Assembly: GCA_944321295.1 (NCBI GenBank)
Contig: CALUKU010000001.1
Coordinates: 1-64,000, forward strand
DNA: 64,000 bases
Origin: an uncultured Prevotella sp.
GTDB taxonomy: Bacteria > Bacteroidota > Bacteroidia > Bacteroidales > Bacteroidaceae
Reading direction: 5' to 3'
In this document: positions 62,646 to 64,000 of the stretch, one piece after another
How the letters are laid out: every line of letters starts with the position of its first letter
Position numbering within the stretch: the stretch's first letter is position 1
Translations under genes and position numbers: made by a program
Notes under the pieces: model-generated
Databases searched by the model: none
What the model saw: only the letters and a program-made list of their open reading frames with translations
Told to the model about the DNA's origin: nothing

Positions 62646-62944
62646 GACGGCCTTTTATAACTGCCTGGTTGCCAGTTGTTTATCCCGCTTCTTTGTTCCG
62701 GTGCAACTAAGCGTTTTCCTGTGGACTACGTCGCCGTCATTATTCCATTTCATTTAGGTTGGGTGTGATGTTTAGCTTGCAGCTTAATGGTTACAAGTAA
62801 AGTATGGAATGTCTGGCCGGCGTTGTTTCTTTGGGGCGGATCTTTCAGCTTGTCAATGTTTTCGTTGGTTGATGTGGTAAGCATTGGGCAACGTAATTTA
62901 ATATTATTTAGTTCCAAAAATTCGCATGTAAGGGCATAATGTAG

Positions 62945-62952
62945 TATTTTTG
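62945..62952 (+). promoter_or_regulatory. probable -7 element of moxR
   Basis: TATTTTTG followed by T. TTCG at 62921-62924 is a weak -33 candidate at a 20-base spacing. Leader about 40 bases. Confidence 0.5.
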
Positions 62953-62997
62953 TCGCAAAAATAAGGAAAGAAGAACGTAATAAACGATATTTAAGTT

Positions 62998-63993
62998 ATG
63001 GCAGAATCGACAGACATACGCGAACTTAACATTTTAATTGAACAAAAAAGCGAGTTTGTGGGCGCTCTGACAGCCGGCATGAACCGTGTGATAGTAGGTC
63101 AGAAACATTTGGTTGAAACATTACTTATCGGCTTATTGAGCGACGGACATATATTGCTTGAAGGTGTGCCCGGACTTGCAAAAACCTTGGCTATAAAGAC
63201 TTTAGCACAGCTGGTTGACGCAGAATACAGCCGCATACAGTTTACTCCCGACCTTTTGCCGGCCGACGTTACCGGAACGATGATATATTCGCAGAAGGAT
63301 GAGAAGTTCCAAGCGAAAAAGGGACCTGTGTTCGCCAACTTCGTCTTGGCTGACGAAATCAACCGTGCCCCGGCTAAAGTGCAGAGCGCGCTGCTTGAGG
63401 CCATGCAGGAACATCAGGTGACAATAGGCAGCGATACGTTCAGCCTGCCAAAGCCGTTCCTCGTAATGGCTACGCAAAACCCCATTGAGCAGGAGGGAAC
63501 TTACCCGTTACCCGAGGCTCAGGTCGACCGTTTCATGCTTAAGGTGGTGATAGATTATCCGTCGATAGAGGAGGAGAAACTCATCATCCGTGAGAACCTG
63601 CATGGAGCGCTGCCTAAGGTTACGCCCGTAATATCTGCCGACGACATAATCAACGCGCGCGACGTGGTAAGGCAAGTGTATATCGACGAGAAAATAGAGC
63701 AATATATCGCCGACATCGTTTTTGCGACGAGATATCCCGATAGGTACGGTTTGCCGCAGCTGAAAGGACTGATAACGTTCGGCGGTAGTCCGCGTGCGAG
63801 CATCAACCTTGCCAAGGCCTCGCGTGCATACGCGTTCATAAAGAGGCGTGGTTATGTTATACCCGAAGACGTGCGTGCCGTGGCCCATGACGTGTTGCGC
63901 CACCGTATCGGATTGTCTTACGAGGCCGAAGCTACGAACGTTACGAGTGAGGAAATCGTAAGCGACATTATAAATAAGGTGGAGGTGCCTTGA
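62998..63993 (+). CDS. MoxR-family AAA+ ATPase
   Basis: 331 aa. Walker A EGVPGLAKTLAIKTLA, Walker B FVLADEINRAPAKVQSALLEAMQEHQ, sensor MATQNPIEQEGTYPLPEAQVDRF. The C-terminal lid (GGSPRASINLAKASRAYAFIKRRGYVIPEDV) is complete. MoxR ATPases usually work with a DUF58/VWA membrane module to assemble or activate partner proteins. The following ATG overlaps its stop, so a partner gene begins at the window edge. Confidence 0.95.
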   Translation: MAESTDIRELNILIEQKSEFVGALTAGMNRVIVGQKHLVETLLIGLLSDGHILLEGVPGLAKTLAIKTLAQLVDAEYSRIQFTPDLLPADVTGTMIYSQKDEKFQAKKGPVFANFVLADEINRAPAKVQSALLEAMQEHQVTIGSDTFSLPKPFLVMATQNPIEQEGTYPLPEAQVDRFMLKVVIDYPSIEEEKLIIRENLHGALPKVTPVISADDIINARDVVRQVYIDEKIEQYIADIVFATRYPDRYGLPQLKGLITFGGSPRASINLAKASRAYAFIKRRGYVIPEDVRAVAHDVLRHRIGLSYEAEATNVTSEEIVSDIINKVEVP

Positions 63994-64000
63994 TGGATAC
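63993..64000 (+). CDS. start of the gene after moxR, cut by the window edge
   Basis: An ATG at 63993 overlaps the moxR TGA by one base (TGATG) and the window ends two codons later. Position suggests the DUF58-type partner usual in such operons, but nothing in the eight bases supports that. Confidence 0.3.

Overview
The window reads as chromosomal DNA of a Bacteroidales bacterium, most likely Prevotellaceae. Support: nearly every clear promoter has the Bacteroidetes form (TTTG, about 19-20 bases, TAnnTTTG); there are many small lipoproteins; complex I is the 11-subunit type with fused NuoCD and no NuoEFG; and Bacteroidetes-specific families occur (GldB-like lipoprotein, HU-CCDC81/SPOR protein, DUF6078- and DUF4738-like proteins, Rho with a long acidic N-terminus). 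No phage, transposase, rRNA or CRISPR array is visible. It is a core-genome segment with some 50 genes, one tRNA and unusual intergenic repeats.

Layout. 0-4.2 kb: clostripain-like lipoprotein and valS on the minus strand. 4.2-9.9 kb: mazG, a lipoprotein, rnz, a miniature sorting-domain-like protein, an L,D-transpeptidase, and an ECF sigma factor with a probable anti-sigma protein and a Spy/CpxP-like periplasmic protein (an envelope module). 10-19.8 kb: rsmA, frr, rsgA, a Pif1-like helicase, a NUDIX protein, mscL, gap, miaA and a divergent lipid-kinase-like gene. 20-24.7 kb: an alpha-glucan (glycogen) operon of debranching enzyme, GT4 glycosyltransferase and GH57 hydrolase. 25-32.7 kb: a small AraC-type regulator, dipeptidyl peptidase III, an AlkD-like protein, a Fur-like regulator, purA, hisS and a rhamnogalacturonan acetylesterase with a pectinesterase-like stub. 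32.7-37.5 kb, minus strand: tRNA-Arg(TCT), rho, an ABC-F ATPase and engB. 38.3-49.7 kb: an N-acetylglucosamine-kinase-like gene and the nuoABCDHIJKLMN operon. 49.8-56.5 kb: a markedly GC-rich stretch with a DUF6078-like protein, a GldB-like lipoprotein, a beta-helix lipoprotein, cdd and an AddB-like nuclease. 56.7-60.3 kb, minus strand: rpsA, a zinc-ribbon/FHA protein and an HU/SPOR membrane protein. 60.4 kb to the end: ugd, a DUF4738-like lipoprotein and moxR, with the next gene starting at the edge.

The most unusual material is between genes. (1) Long, nearly perfect palindromes built around an AAAAGGCGG word (15,930-15,982 and 62,587-62,645), with looser relatives sharing a TAAAATRCCG(C/T)TAAT word (10,034-10,130 and 24,782-24,900). 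(2) Tandem arrays with a period of about 8 bases inside operons: nuoCD-nuoH, nuoM-nuoN and probably frr-rsgA. (3) A probable leaderless GTG-initiated transcript for the HU/SPOR gene. (4) A steep rise in GC content across the end of the nuo operon that drops back near 56.5 kb, although the genes there are core genes.

No complete new defence or mobile system was found. The intra-operon octamer arrays and the palindrome family are the best candidates for undescribed biology. All functions are inferred from motifs read by eye; no database search was run.
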